This document shows, piece by piece, positions 41,451 to 50,611 of a stretch of DNA of 64,000 nucleotides. The stretch spans positions 310,001 to 374,000 of the forward strand of contig CBDFGE010000005.1 of the NCBI GenBank assembly GCA_965247055.1. The letters run 5' to 3'. This DNA comes from CBDFGE01 sp965247055 (lineage in GTDB: Bacteria > Chloroflexota > Dehalococcoidia > Lucifugimonadales > JAGWBF01). The position numbers and the translations under genes are program-made. The notes beneath the pieces were generated by a model. The model ran no database searches and was not told where the DNA came from. It worked only from the letters and a program-made list of their open reading frames with translations. Position 1 is the first letter of the stretch; each line of letters opens with the position of its first letter.

Positions 41451-41459
41451 TGCTATACT
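41451..41459 (+). promoter_or_regulatory. Extended -10 promoter of the hydantoinase gene
   Basis: TGCTATACT with no good -35. It lies 30 bp before ATG 41490. Confidence 0.5.
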
Positions 41460-41489
41460 CTGTTGAACATCAAGGCTCAGGAGGATGGC

Positions 41490-42920
41490 ATGATAGACCT
41501 CGTCATCAGGGGCGGGCAGGTCGTGACGCCGTGGGGCGTCGGTGACTGGGACGTGGCCATCGAGGGTGAGAAGATAGCGGCTGTGGCGTCTCGAGGGTCC
41601 CTGTCCGGCGAGGTGGGGCGCGTTATAGACGGGGCTGGCAAGATAGTGGTGCCCGGTGGAATCGAGCCCCATGCCCACGTAGCGGCTCCGATAGCGGGGC
41701 ATCCAGGAAAGACAACGGCGCCGCCGGATCAGGTGAGCAGGGCAGCCCTCTTCGGGGGCACCACGACCATCACGGATTTCGCCATACAGCACCCGGGCAC
41801 CGACATCCCGCAGGCTATTGAAGAAAGGACCTCCGCTTGGCGCGGCCACTCCTACGGCGACTACTCCCACCACATTATGATGCTGGGCGAGACTCCCTCC
41901 GGGGTAATGGCCCAGATGAGGGAGGCGATCCAGGAGGGGTTCCCTACGTTCAAGATATTCACCACCAATGTACGCCCTCCCTCGATAGTCGGGCGCGATC
42001 GCAGGCTCATGGGGATGGGACATCTGTCCGGGGTGATGGAGCAGGCGGCGGCCCACGGCGGCCTGATGTTCGTGCATGCCGAGGACGACGACATCGTCCA
42101 GTACATGTACCAAAAGCTGCTGGAAGAGGAGCGCACCGAGGCGACCAACATGCCTCTGGTCCACAACAACATGTCGGAGGACCTCTCCTTCCGGCGGGTG
42201 GTGCGGCTTGCTGAGTGGACCGGTGCGGCGGTGTACTTCGTCCATGTGAGCGCCAAGGAGGGGCTGAACACGGTCCGGGAGGCCCGGGGAAGGGGACTGC
42301 CTATCTACGCTGAGACCCTGCATAACTACTGCAGCTTCAATGCCGAGGACTACAAGAAGCCCGACGGCATGAAGTACCATACATACCCTTCCTTGAAGTC
42401 CGAGGAGGACCGCCTGTCCCTGTGGGACGGCCTGCTGAAGGGTGGTATCAACAGCATGGCCACCGACGAATACTGCACCGATTTCGCGATGAAGATGACA
42501 GGGGGCAACGACCTGCTCCAGATCACCGGCGGGCACAACGGCGCGGAGACCCGGGTGGGCGTTACCTACAGTGAAGGCGTTGCCAAGCTAGGGATGTCCC
42601 TCCAGCGTTTCGTGGAAGTCACCTCCGCCAGCGCCGCCCGCATCATGGGATACTATCCTCGCAAGGGCGCTATCGCCCCCGGTAGCGACGCGGACATCGT
42701 GCTCATAGACCCCACGATTCGGAAGACCCTGTCGATGGCAGACCTCCATATCGGGGACTACAGCATCTGGGACGGCTGGCCCATAAACGGCTGGCCCACC
42801 ACCACCATCCTGCGGGGCAAGGTGGTGGTGGAGAACGGGCAGTTCCACGGGGAGCTGGGTCGCGGCCAGCTTATACCCAGGAAGATCGACCAGGACATAC
42901 TCAACAGGCCGGCCTGCTAG
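41490..42920 (+). CDS. Dihydropyrimidinase / D-hydantoinase family cyclic amidase
   Basis: Opens cyclic amides such as dihydropyrimidines or hydantoins. The 476 residues have the amidohydrolase fold: start MIDLVIRGGQVVTP, metal-binding GIEPHAHV (HxH), a Lys in FPTFKIFTT that would be carbamylated, further His in VHAED and VHVSAKEG, and Asp in MATDEYCTD. It ends with the beta-sandwich GAIAPGSDADIVLIDP. ATG 41490 is chosen because AGGAGG stands 4 nt before it. Two cupin genes follow on the same strand. Confidence 0.92.
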   Translation: MIDLVIRGGQVVTPWGVGDWDVAIEGEKIAAVASRGSLSGEVGRVIDGAGKIVVPGGIEPHAHVAAPIAGHPGKTTAPPDQVSRAALFGGTTTITDFAIQHPGTDIPQAIEERTSAWRGHSYGDYSHHIMMLGETPSGVMAQMREAIQEGFPTFKIFTTNVRPPSIVGRDRRLMGMGHLSGVMEQAAAHGGLMFVHAEDDDIVQYMYQKLLEEERTEATNMPLVHNNMSEDLSFRRVVRLAEWTGAAVYFVHVSAKEGLNTVREARGRGLPIYAETLHNYCSFNAEDYKKPDGMKYHTYPSLKSEEDRLSLWDGLLKGGINSMATDEYCTDFAMKMTGGNDLLQITGGHNGAETRVGVTYSEGVAKLGMSLQRFVEVTSASAARIMGYYPRKGAIAPGSDADIVLIDPTIRKTLSMADLHIGDYSIWDGWPINGWPTTTILRGKVVVENGQFHGELGRGQLIPRKIDQDILNRPAC

Positions 42921-42995
42921 GCTCGCGCCCGGTCCACCCCATGAACAGGCGCCTTCGAGCCTGAAGGCCGTCCCAGGCAATGGGAGGCGTTGCAG

Positions 42996-43337
42996 ATGTT
43001 CCTTCGACTTTACTCCGGCGAAGATGGCCGGTCCCACCTCGAGGAGCTCCAGTTCCCGTCAGAGGATGTAGAAACCGTACCCCACAAGCCGGACGCATCC
43101 ATCACCTTCAGGCGGGTCCCGGGCGGGAACTTCGTCGACTGGCATACCGCTCCAAGGCGCCAGTACGTCGTCATCCTCTCCGGCGCGATGGAGATCGGGA
43201 TCGGAGACGGCACGGTACGGCGACTGGGCCCGGGAGATGTGCTGCTCGCGGAAGACCTGACCGGGCAGGGCCACACGACGCGGGCCGCGGGTAACCAGCC
43301 CAGGGTGTCGGTGACAATTCCTTTGGAGCAGGAGTAG
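42996..43337 (+). CDS. Cupin-domain protein, copy 1
   Basis: Small single-domain cupin, 113 residues. The core is FVDWHTAPRRQYVVILSG, then MEIGIGDGTVRRLGPGDV and LLAEDLTGQGHTTR, giving possible metal ligands His, Gln and His. GGGAGG lies 8 nt before the ATG. The catalytic or ligand-binding role is unknown. It follows the hydantoinase and has a close paralogue 48 bp downstream. Confidence 0.85.
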   Translation: MFLRLYSGEDGRSHLEELQFPSEDVETVPHKPDASITFRRVPGGNFVDWHTAPRRQYVVILSGAMEIGIGDGTVRRLGPGDVLLAEDLTGQGHTTRAAGNQPRVSVTIPLEQE

Positions 43338-43385
43338 CCATCGCGCGTGGCCGATAGCCGGAGGATAGAGGCTAAAGGAGGCCCC

Positions 43386-43751
43386 ATGCCAGCCTTCGCC
43401 AGTATATACACCGGAGAGGACGGCCATTCCCGCATAGAGGAGATAGAACCACCCTGCGACCCTACCGTGGAACCCGAAGGGGCGCTAGAGAGCACGCGCT
43501 TGCTGGCAGCAGGGGGTATCATATTCCGGCGGTCCCCGGCGGGGCACTTCCAGGACTTTCACACCGCACCCAGACGCCAGTACGTCATCACGCTGTCGGG
43601 AGAGATGGAGGTAGAAACCAGCGATGGGGTGGTCCGGCGGTTCGGGCCCGGAGACGTGCTTCTTGCGGAGGACCTGACGGGCAGGGGCCATACCACCAAG
43701 GTCGTGAGCGAAGGTCCGCGCACCCTGGTGGTCGTGCCTTTGGCCGATTGA
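43386..43751 (+). CDS. Cupin-domain protein, copy 2
   Basis: A 121-residue paralogue of the preceding cupin, with FQDFHTAPRRQYVITLSG, RRFGPGDVLLAEDLTGRG and HTTK. The N-terminal half differs more, while the cupin core is highly similar, so the tandem duplication is real but not recent. AAAGGAGG lies 4 nt before the ATG. Function unknown. Confidence 0.85.
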   Translation: MPAFASIYTGEDGHSRIEEIEPPCDPTVEPEGALESTRLLAAGGIIFRRSPAGHFQDFHTAPRRQYVITLSGEMEVETSDGVVRRFGPGDVLLAEDLTGRGHTTKVVSEGPRTLVVVPLAD

Positions 43752-43823
43752 CCTGATACGGTCCCCACAGCATGAGTGCAATCAGACGGGGTCCGCCTGG
43801 AAAGAAGTTAAAGGTTAGGAGAC

Positions 43824-46553
43824 ATGACTCTGGAGGTTATGAAGGAGATACCCAAGGCGTATGATGCCGCTCGTGTCGAGGGTCGCATCTACGACTTCTG
43901 GATGGAGAAGGGCTTCTTCACGCCCAAAATGGAGGCAGGGAAGAGACCCTTCGTGGTGATCATGCCGCCGCCCAACGTGACCGGCGAGCTGCATCTGGGG
44001 CACGCCATCGTAGCCGCCGTGGAGGACATCCTGTGTCGCTGGCACCGTATGCGTGGTGAGCCCACCCTGTGGCTGCCCGGTAAGGACCACGCAGGAATCG
44101 CCACCCAGTGGGTCGTGGAGCAACAGCTGGCGAGGGAGGGCACCAGCAGGCAGGAGCTTGGCCGGGAGCGATTCCTGGAGCGGGCATGGGAGTGGGTGGG
44201 CAAGTACGGGAATACCATAGATGAGCAGCAGAAGCGGCTCGGGGCGTCCTGCGACTGGTCCCGTCTGAGGTTTACTTTAGACCCGGGCCCCAGCCTGGCC
44301 GTGCGTACCACCTTCGTCAATCTCTACCGGAAGGGCCTTATCTACAGGGGGGAGCGCATCATCAACTGGTGCCCCCGGTGCGTCACGGCGCTGTCCGACC
44401 TGGAAGTGGAGCACGAAGAGCTGGAGGGCGGACTTTACTACGTACGCTACCCGCTGGCGGAGGGTGACGGCCATATCACCGTGGCCACGACCCGCCCCGA
44501 GACCATGCTGGGCGATACGGGGGTGGCCGTCCATCCCGACGACATCCGGTACCGGTCCCTGGTGGGGCGTCTGGTGGTCCTGCCTATCATCGGCCGTGTT
44601 ATACCCATCGTGGCGGACCCCGCCATCGCCCCTGAGTACGGCACCGGTGCCGTGAAGGTAACCCCGGGCCACGACCCCACCGACTTCGACATTGGCCAGC
44701 GCCACGGTCTTGGCGTTGTCACCGTTATCGACTCCAACGGCAACATGACAGCGGAGGCGAGGCCGTACGCGGGCCAGGACCGGTTCGAGTGCAGGAGGGG
44801 GGTTGTCGGGCAGCTGGAGGAGGAGGGCCTCCTGGAGAGGACGGAGCCCTATCGCCACTCAGTAGGCCACTGCCAGCGGTGCAAGACCGTCGTGGAGCCG
44901 GTGGTCAGCCTCCAGTGGTTCATGGCTGTCGGTCGCCACGACGAACCCGACTCCATTGCGGGACGCGCGTACCGAGCGGTGACCGAAGACCGGGTGCGCA
45001 TCGTCCCGGAGAGGTTCACCCGGGTATACCTCAACTGGCTGGAGAACATCCGCGACTGGTGCATTAGCCGACAGCTGTGGTGGGGCCACCGCATCCCCGT
45101 GTGGTACTGCCGGGACTGCCACGGCGAGACGGTGGACGTGGCCGAGCCCGAGGCGTGCGCTCACTGCCGCTCGAACCGGCTGGAGCAGGACCCGGACGTG
45201 CTGGATACCTGGTTCAGCTCGGCGCTGTGGCCCCACTCGACCCTGGGCTGGCCTGAGGACACCGAGGACTTTGGCTACTTCTACCCCAGGCAGGACGACG
45301 GTGGCGCCGCCGGGTACGACTCCTTCGTCATGGAGACGGGCTACGACATCCTCTTTTTCTGGGTGGCCCGGATGATAATGATGGGCCTGGTCAACACGGG
45401 TCGGGAGCCCTTCCACACAGTCTTCCTCCACGGCCTGATTCGGGATACCCAGGGCGTGAAGATGAGCAAGACGAAGGGAAACGTCCTGGACCCCCTTCAG
45501 CTTACCCAGCAGTTCGGCACCGACGCGCTGCGGTTTGCCCTGACCACCGGCACGGCGCCCGGGAACGACCTGAGGCTGGGGGAGTCCAAGCTGGAGTCCA
45601 GCCGTAACTTCGCCAACAAGCTGTGGAACGCGGCCCGCTACGTCATGACCGGGTTGGAGGGCGCGGAGCCGGCATCACTGGTCGGATGGTACGACCTGCC
45701 CGAGCAGCGGCACAGGGAGGACCGGTGGGTCCTCCACCGCCTGAACTTGGTCATTAGCTCGGTCAACGCCCATCTAAAGGCATTTCAGCTTGGGGAAGCT
45801 CAGCGGGCTATCTATGAGTTCCTGTGGGGGGAGTTCTGTGACTGGTATATCGAGCTGGCCAAGGTCAGGCTCCGGTCGGGGGACACCGCTCCGCTAAGAG
45901 TCCTGGCCCACGTGCTGGAGCGCACCCTGCGACTTCTGCACCCCTTCATGCCCTTTATCACCGAGGAGATATGGCAGAACCTGCTGTATCGGCTCCCTGA
46001 AGAAGGAAACCTGCCCGAATCAGTCATGATTGCCTCTTACCCCCAGTCTGACGAAAGTCGTATCGATACCCAGGCTGAGAATGAGATGTTAACAATCACC
46101 TTGATGATACGAGCCATCCGAAACGCCCGGACCGAATTACGTATTCCTTCCGGCCAGCACATTGAAGCTACGGTGGATGCCGCCGGACTGAAAAATGTCG
46201 TGGAGGAGGAGTCCCAGGCCATCTGCACTCTGGCCAGGGTACAGCCCCTCCGCATACTCGATGGCTCCGGAGAAAGGTCCCCTTCCGGTCAGGCGATGAC
46301 CCTAGTGGTAGACCCCCTGGTGATAACGCTGTCCCTCAGCGGGGTGGTGGATGTCTCGGCTGAGAGGGCCCGCATCGCTAAGGAGATGGAGGAGTGCACC
46401 GCCAGCCTGGAACGGGTACGTGGGCTTCTCGCCAACCCGGATTTCAGCTCGAGGGCACCCCAGGAGGTGGTGGACAGTGAGCAGGAGCGCCTCGAGTCGC
46501 TGGAGGACCGGGAGGCGCGGCTTCGACAGGTCTTTTCCCAGCTACCTTCCTAA
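43824..46553 (+). CDS. valS: Valyl-tRNA synthetase
   Basis: Class Ia synthetase that charges tRNA-Val and edits mischarged threonine. The 909 residues are complete: HIGH-type motif in PPPNVTGELHLGHA (about residues 50-63), editing domain with ARTTRPETMLGDTG-type segment (ATTRPETMLGDTGVAVHP), KMSKS as GVKMSKTKGNVLDP near 550, anticodon-binding helical domain, and a C-terminal coiled coil (about 840-905). TTAGGAGAC precedes the ATG. The 72-bp leader has no T-box core. Confidence 0.98.
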   Translation: MTLEVMKEIPKAYDAARVEGRIYDFWMEKGFFTPKMEAGKRPFVVIMPPPNVTGELHLGHAIVAAVEDILCRWHRMRGEPTLWLPGKDHAGIATQWVVEQQLAREGTSRQELGRERFLERAWEWVGKYGNTIDEQQKRLGASCDWSRLRFTLDPGPSLAVRTTFVNLYRKGLIYRGERIINWCPRCVTALSDLEVEHEELEGGLYYVRYPLAEGDGHITVATTRPETMLGDTGVAVHPDDIRYRSLVGRLVVLPIIGRVIPIVADPAIAPEYGTGAVKVTPGHDPTDFDIGQRHGLGVVTVIDSNGNMTAEARPYAGQDRFECRRGVVGQLEEEGLLERTEPYRHSVGHCQRCKTVVEPVVSLQWFMAVGRHDEPDSIAGRAYRAVTEDRVRIVPERFTRVYLNWLENIRDWCISRQLWWGHRIPVWYCRDCHGETVDVAEPEACAHCRSNRLEQDPDVLDTWFSSALWPHSTLGWPEDTEDFGYFYPRQDDGGAAGYDSFVMETGYDILFFWVARMIMMGLVNTGREPFHTVFLHGLIRDTQGVKMSKTKGNVLDPLQLTQQFGTDALRFALTTGTAPGNDLRLGESKLESSRNFANKLWNAARYVMTGLEGAEPASLVGWYDLPEQRHREDRWVLHRLNLVISSVNAHLKAFQLGEAQRAIYEFLWGEFCDWYIELAKVRLRSGDTAPLRVLAHVLERTLRLLHPFMPFITEEIWQNLLYRLPEEGNLPESVMIASYPQSDESRIDTQAENEMLTITLMIRAIRNARTELRIPSGQHIEATVDAAGLKNVVEEESQAICTLARVQPLRILDGSGERSPSGQAMTLVVDPLVITLSLSGVVDVSAERARIAKEMEECTASLERVRGLLANPDFSSRAPQEVVDSEQERLESLEDREARLRQVFSQLPS

Positions 46554-46638
46554 CCCCCCCCCAACGCCGGAGATAGATGGCCCGGACCAGGGGGCTATTG
46601 AGCGGCGGCGCGTGGCGATTCAGGAAAGGGCCAGTCCC

Positions 46639-47373
46639 TCAGGTGCCTGGGTAGGAACTTGATGGCCACAGCCTGTGCAGTTTCTCCAGGCCCTTCCGGG
46701 TGTCGCTGGCGACCCTGGCCGGGTCCCATATCTTCAGCCTCTTCCTGAAGAGCCGGTAGGTAAACTCCTTTAGCTCCGTAAGGCTGAGCGACTTACGCCG
46801 GGCATCCGCTCTCTCCCGGAGGAACTCGTTCAGCAGGTTGGTGCGCGTATCCTGGTATAAGCGGACGAAGGCCTCCTCCACCAGGTCCTCGCTGTCGGAG
46901 AATCCCCTGGCGCGGTGCTGCTTGCGCACCTCTTCCTCCACGGCCAACTGGAGGGCCTCCTCCACCACGACCCCGTACCAGTAGTTCAAAAAGGCCCGGT
47001 GCTTGCTGTAGCCGACCATCTCCCGGAAGTCGCTGGCCGTTACTTCCTCGGGCAGCTGGTTCCGGAAGAGGAGCTGCTCCTTCTCCTCCGTGGGTACCAT
47101 CCCGTCCATCTCCTGGCAGAGGCGCTCTGCCAGGAGGAGCCAGTCGAAGGCCTCCCCGGCTATTAGATAGTTGTAGTGGCGTCCCTGGAACTCCTCGGCG
47201 GGCAGAGTCCACATGCCCACGGCCTCCAGAAGGGCCTGGTGCCAGGCCTCGCCTGACCTCATAGCCTCCTTCATGTGACGGACGGCTGGCGGCTCCTCCA
47301 TGGCGAGGTCCAGGGGCACAGTTTCGGACTGCCAGGGAGCGCCCATCCTATCTCCACGTCGCGCCTGGGTCAT
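46639..47373 (-). CDS. Helical protein of unknown function
   Basis: A 244-residue soluble protein with no family that I recognise. It is rich in Glu, Leu and Arg, with long predicted helices, and has WTLPAEEFQGRHYNYLIAGE and FLNYWYGVVVEEALQLAVEE as the most distinctive segments. Its ATG 47373 overlaps the stop of the 31-codon micro-ORF in ATGA. The open frame extends to 47610 but this would overlap two upstream genes. It is the last gene of a minus-strand run from prs and ends convergently with valS. Confidence 0.6.
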   Translation of the reverse strand: MTQARRGDRMGAPWQSETVPLDLAMEEPPAVRHMKEAMRSGEAWHQALLEAVGMWTLPAEEFQGRHYNYLIAGEAFDWLLLAERLCQEMDGMVPTEEKEQLLFRNQLPEEVTASDFREMVGYSKHRAFLNYWYGVVVEEALQLAVEEEVRKQHRARGFSDSEDLVEEAFVRLYQDTRTNLLNEFLRERADARRKSLSLTELKEFTYRLFRKRLKIWDPARVASDTRKGLEKLHRLWPSSSYPGT

Positions 47374-47465
47374 CTCCGAAGTTTCCCCACACACTCGGGA
47401 AGGGTGTTCACGATGTGTCCGGGCTCGCACCATCCCCTGCGGGCCACGGCGACACCGAACCTCAT
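47370..47465 (-). CDS. 31-residue micro-ORF linked to both neighbours by ATGA overlaps
   Basis: ATG 47463-47465 overlaps the HhH gene's TGA, and its own TGA (47370-47372) overlaps the next ATG (47371-47373). The product begins MRFGVAVARRGWCEPGHIV and has two Cys. I recognise no family. The two precise 4-bp overlaps argue that it is translated, at least as a coupling leader. The alternative is a frameshifted extension of the neighbouring protein. Confidence 0.5.
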   Translation of the reverse strand: MRFGVAVARRGWCEPGHIVNTLPECVGKLRR

Positions 47466-47944
47466 GTTGTCCTCCGGTCCTTGGTCCGAATGTAGCGGAT
47501 GTTTCGCAGGATGTTCTGGGCCGCCTTCTCCCCCATCCGGGGCAGGGCTGCCAGCCTGCCATCCAGGGCCGCGGCTTCCACGCTTTCGATGGTGCCAGCG
47601 CCCAGCTCACGAGTAATAAGCATTGCCGTCTTCGGGCCGATCCCGGGCACTTTCATAAGGGTGAGGGTGCCGTCGGGCAGCTCCCCCTTGAGCCTGTCGT
47701 AGGACGCCACGCTGCCGGTGGCGACCATTTCCTGAATCTTCCCGCTAATGGCGGCCCCGATACCCGGTATGTCCTTCAGGTCCATGCCGTCCCTGACTGC
47801 GTTGTCCAGAGGAAACGGCAGCTGCCCTATAGTGCGGGCGGCCCTCTGGTAGGCACGAATCTTGAATATGGCGTCGCCCTTCATCTCCAGAAGGGTTGCC
47901 ATGTTCTCGAATAAGCCGGCTATCTCTTCGTTGGTGGCGTGCAT
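47462..47944 (-). CDS. Stand-alone helix-hairpin-helix protein (PolX N-terminal-like)
   Basis: A 160-residue protein equal to the N-terminal Pol-beta-type 8-kDa and HhH segment of DNA polymerase X. It has IAGLFENMATLLEMKGDAIF, two helix-hairpin-helix motifs (IPGIGAAISGKI about 60-71 and VPGIGPKTAMLI about 99-110) and a third near PRMGEKAAQNI. The polymerase palm and PHP nuclease domains are absent, and the gene ends normally. It should bind DNA without sequence specificity. It lies 36 bp after secA. Confidence 0.82.
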   Translation of the reverse strand: MHATNEEIAGLFENMATLLEMKGDAIFKIRAYQRAARTIGQLPFPLDNAVRDGMDLKDIPGIGAAISGKIQEMVATGSVASYDRLKGELPDGTLTLMKVPGIGPKTAMLITRELGAGTIESVEAAALDGRLAALPRMGEKAAQNILRNIRYIRTKDRRTT

Positions 47945-47980
47945 CGGGGTGTCCCTAGGCGGTCGCTTGCCGGCGGGAAG

Positions 47981-50602
47981 TCACGGGCCGCCCCCGTGGC
48001 AGCGCTTGTACTTCTTGCCGCTGCCACATGGGCAGGGCTCGTTTCGGCCCACCTTGTGTGCGCCCGCTGCCACGGCATCGCGCCGGCCCCCGGAGACCGC
48101 TGCCATTGGGCTGGCCTGAGGCCTGGAGTTCGACCCCCTGGCTCCCCGGCCCGGGCCGAGAGTCACGTGGTAGATGCTATGTACCACGTCGTGCTGGATC
48201 CGGTCCGACAACTCCTGGAACATCCGGCTGCCCTCGGTCTTGTAGACCACCAGGGGGTCCCTTTGACCAAAAGCGTGGAGGCCGATACCCTGACGCAAGT
48301 TGTCCATGGCCGTGAGGTGTTGCACCCAGTGGACGTCCACTGTTCGCAACATCAGCACGCGCTCCAGCGTACGCATGGCCTCGGGGCCCAGCTGGACCTC
48401 TCGAGCGTCGTACATCTCCTCGGAGTGCCTTGCGACGCGCTCCAGTATTTGGTCCCAGCTGATGGAGGACAGCGCCTCTTCAGAGGCCAAGTCGGAGGGC
48501 AGGGCGAAGATAGTGCGGAGCTCGTCCATGAAGCCTGCGGCGTTCCAGCCTTCACGGTCTTTGGCCGGCAGGTGTCTGGACATCGACCGCTTGATCTCCC
48601 CATGGACCAGGGACAAGATATTCGACTTGAGGTCCGCGTCGTCCAGCGCCTTTCGCCGCTCGGCGTAGATGATCCGCCGCTGGTTATTGAGCACGTCATC
48701 GTAGTCCAGCAGCTGCTTTCTGGTGTCGAAATGGTGCCCCTCCACCTTTACCTGGGCGGTGCCAAGGGCTTTGGTCACTATGCGGTTCTCTATGGGCGTA
48801 TCGTCATCCAGCCCCACGAAGCCCATGATCCCCTTGATGCGATCGCCTCCGAAGCGGCGCATCAGGTCGTCCTCCAGCGAGGCGTAAAAGCGGGAGCTGC
48901 CGGGGTCGCCCTGGCGTCCTGACCGGCCCCGGAGCTGGTTGTCTATGCGCCGTGCCTCATGGTGCTCTGTGCCCGTAACGTGGAGTCCTCCCAGGGAGAC
49001 CACTAGGTCGTGGTCCCTCTGCCACTCCTCGGGGCTCATGTCCAATCCCGAGGCGATGCCACCCAGCACGATATCGGTGCCCCTGCCGGCCATGTTAGTG
49101 GCCACGGTGACTGCGCCGGGACGGCCGGCCTGAGCGATGATCTGGGCTTCTCTCTCGTGCTGCTTTGCGTTGAGTATCTCGTGGGGTATGCCCCTGCGGC
49201 TAAGGAGGCCGCTCAGCTTCTCCGAAGCCTCGATGGATGTGGTGCCCACCAGCACGGGGCGACGCTTTTCGTAGAAATTCACGATGTCGTCGGCGACGGC
49301 ATTCCACTTGCCTTCCTCTGTCTTGAAAATGAGGTCGGAAAACTCCTCGCGTATCATAGGCACGTTGGTGGGCATCGCCACCACATCCAGCCGGTAGATC
49401 TTGAAGAACTCCTCGGCCTCGGTCGTGGCTGTGCCGGTCATCCCTGCGAGCTTTTCGTACATGCGGAAATAGTTCTGAAGGGTGATGGTGGCGTAGGTGA
49501 TGCTCTCCCGCTGCACTTTGAGTCCCTCTTTGGCCTCCACCGCCTGATGGAGGCCGTCGGCCCAGCGGCGGCCGGGCTGGAGACGGCCGGTGAACTCGTC
49601 CACGATAACCACCTGTCCGTCCCGTACCACATAGTCCTTGTCCCGCTTCTTAAGGACATGGGCCGTGAGGGCGTTCTCGACGTAGTGGACGAGGTGATAG
49701 TTGTCCGGGTCGTAGAGGTTGCCCACGTTGGCCCACTGCTCCATCTTTGAGATCCCCGACTGGGTAAGGCTGATGGCGCGTGTGCGGTCGTCGACAGTAT
49801 AGTCTTCCTCGCTAAGGCGGGGCACCAGGCGAGCGAAGGAGTAGTAGAACTGGACAGGCTCTTCAGCGGGCCCGCTGATTATCAGAGGCGTCCGGGCCTC
49901 GTCGATCAGGATGTTGTCTACCTCGTCGACGATGCTGTAGTGAAGGTCCCGCTGCACGGTCGTCGACGAGTCCACCGCCATGTTGTCCCGCAGGTAGTCG
50001 AACCCGAACTCGTTGTTGGTGCCGTAGGTAATGTCGGCCTGGTAGGCCTCTGCCCTGGTCGCGGGGCGCAGGAATTTCAGGCTGGGGTCGGTGCCTTCGA
50101 TGGAGGGGTCGTAGGCATAGGCCGAATCATGCTGGAGGCACCCGACCGAAAGGCCGAGGCGATGGTATATCGGCCCCATCCACGTAGTGTCGCGCTTGGC
50201 CAGATAGTCATTCACGGTAACCACGTGGACACCCTTACCGTTCAGGGCGTTAAGGTAGACGGGCAGGGTGGCTACCAGAGTTTTGCCCTCTCCGGTCTTC
50301 ATCTCGGCGATCTTACCCTCGTGGAGCACAATGCCCCCCATGAGCTGCACGTCGTAATGGCGCTGGCCCAGGGTACGTTTGGCCGCTTCCCTCGCCAGGG
50401 CAAAGGCTTCGGGGAGCAAGTCGTCCGGGTCCTCCCCATTTGCGAGGCGGTCCTTGAACTCTTGGGTATGTGTCGCCAGCTCCCCATCGGCCAACCCTTC
50501 GAACTCCGGCTCGAAGGAGTTGATCTCCTCGATGGTGGGACGGAACTTCTTGGAGACCCGATCATTGGGGTCTCCAAGTATCTTGGCGATGATATTCACC
50601 AC
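47981..50602 (-). CDS. secA: Preprotein translocase ATPase SecA
   Basis: Motor of Sec protein export at the inner membrane face. The 873 residues show Walker [12 protein letters not shown], the NDYLAKRD segment, [19 protein letters not shown] (DEAD-like motif) and [13 protein letters not shown] with the [15 protein letters not shown] signature. It ends with the zinc-binding SEC-C motif [17 protein letters not shown]. It starts with GTG, 9 bp after the prs stop. A short Ala/Gly linker precedes the zinc motif. Confidence 0.98.
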   Translation of the reverse strand: MVNIIAKILGDPNDRVSKKFRPTIEEINSFEPEFEGLADGELATHTQEFKDRLANGEDPDDLLPEAFALAREAAKRTLGQRHYDVQLMGGIVLHEGKIAEMKTGEGKTLVATLPVYLNALNGKGVHVVTVNDYLAKRDTTWMGPIYHRLGLSVGCLQHDSAYAYDPSIEGTDPSLKFLRPATRAEAYQADITYGTNNEFGFDYLRDNMAVDSSTTVQRDLHYSIVDEVDNILIDEARTPLIISGPAEEPVQFYYSFARLVPRLSEEDYTVDDRTRAISLTQSGISKMEQWANVGNLYDPDNYHLVHYVENALTAHVLKKRDKDYVVRDGQVVIVDEFTGRLQPGRRWADGLHQAVEAKEGLKVQRESITYATITLQNYFRMYEKLAGMTGTATTEAEEFFKIYRLDVVAMPTNVPMIREEFSDLIFKTEEGKWNAVADDIVNFYEKRRPVLVGTTSIEASEKLSGLLSRRGIPHEILNAKQHEREAQIIAQAGRPGAVTVATNMAGRGTDIVLGGIASGLDMSPEEWQRDHDLVVSLGGLHVTGTEHHEARRIDNQLRGRSGRQGDPGSSRFYASLEDDLMRRFGGDRIKGIMGFVGLDDDTPIENRIVTKALGTAQVKVEGHHFDTRKQLLDYDDVLNNQRRIIYAERRKALDDADLKSNILSLVHGEIKRSMSRHLPAKDREGWNAAGFMDELRTIFALPSDLASEEALSSISWDQILERVARHSEEMYDAREVQLGPEAMRTLERVLMLRTVDVHWVQHLTAMDNLRQGIGLHAFGQRDPLVVYKTEGSRMFQELSDRIQHDVVHSIYHVTLGPGRGARGSNSRPQASPMAAVSGGRRDAVAAGAHKVGRNEPCPCGSGKKYKRCHGGGP

Positions 50603-50611
50603 GGACTCATC

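Noticed and set aside
43752..43823. T-box leader before valS (and before pheS)
   Set aside because: Both leaders are short and lack the conserved antiterminator core and a terminator hairpin.
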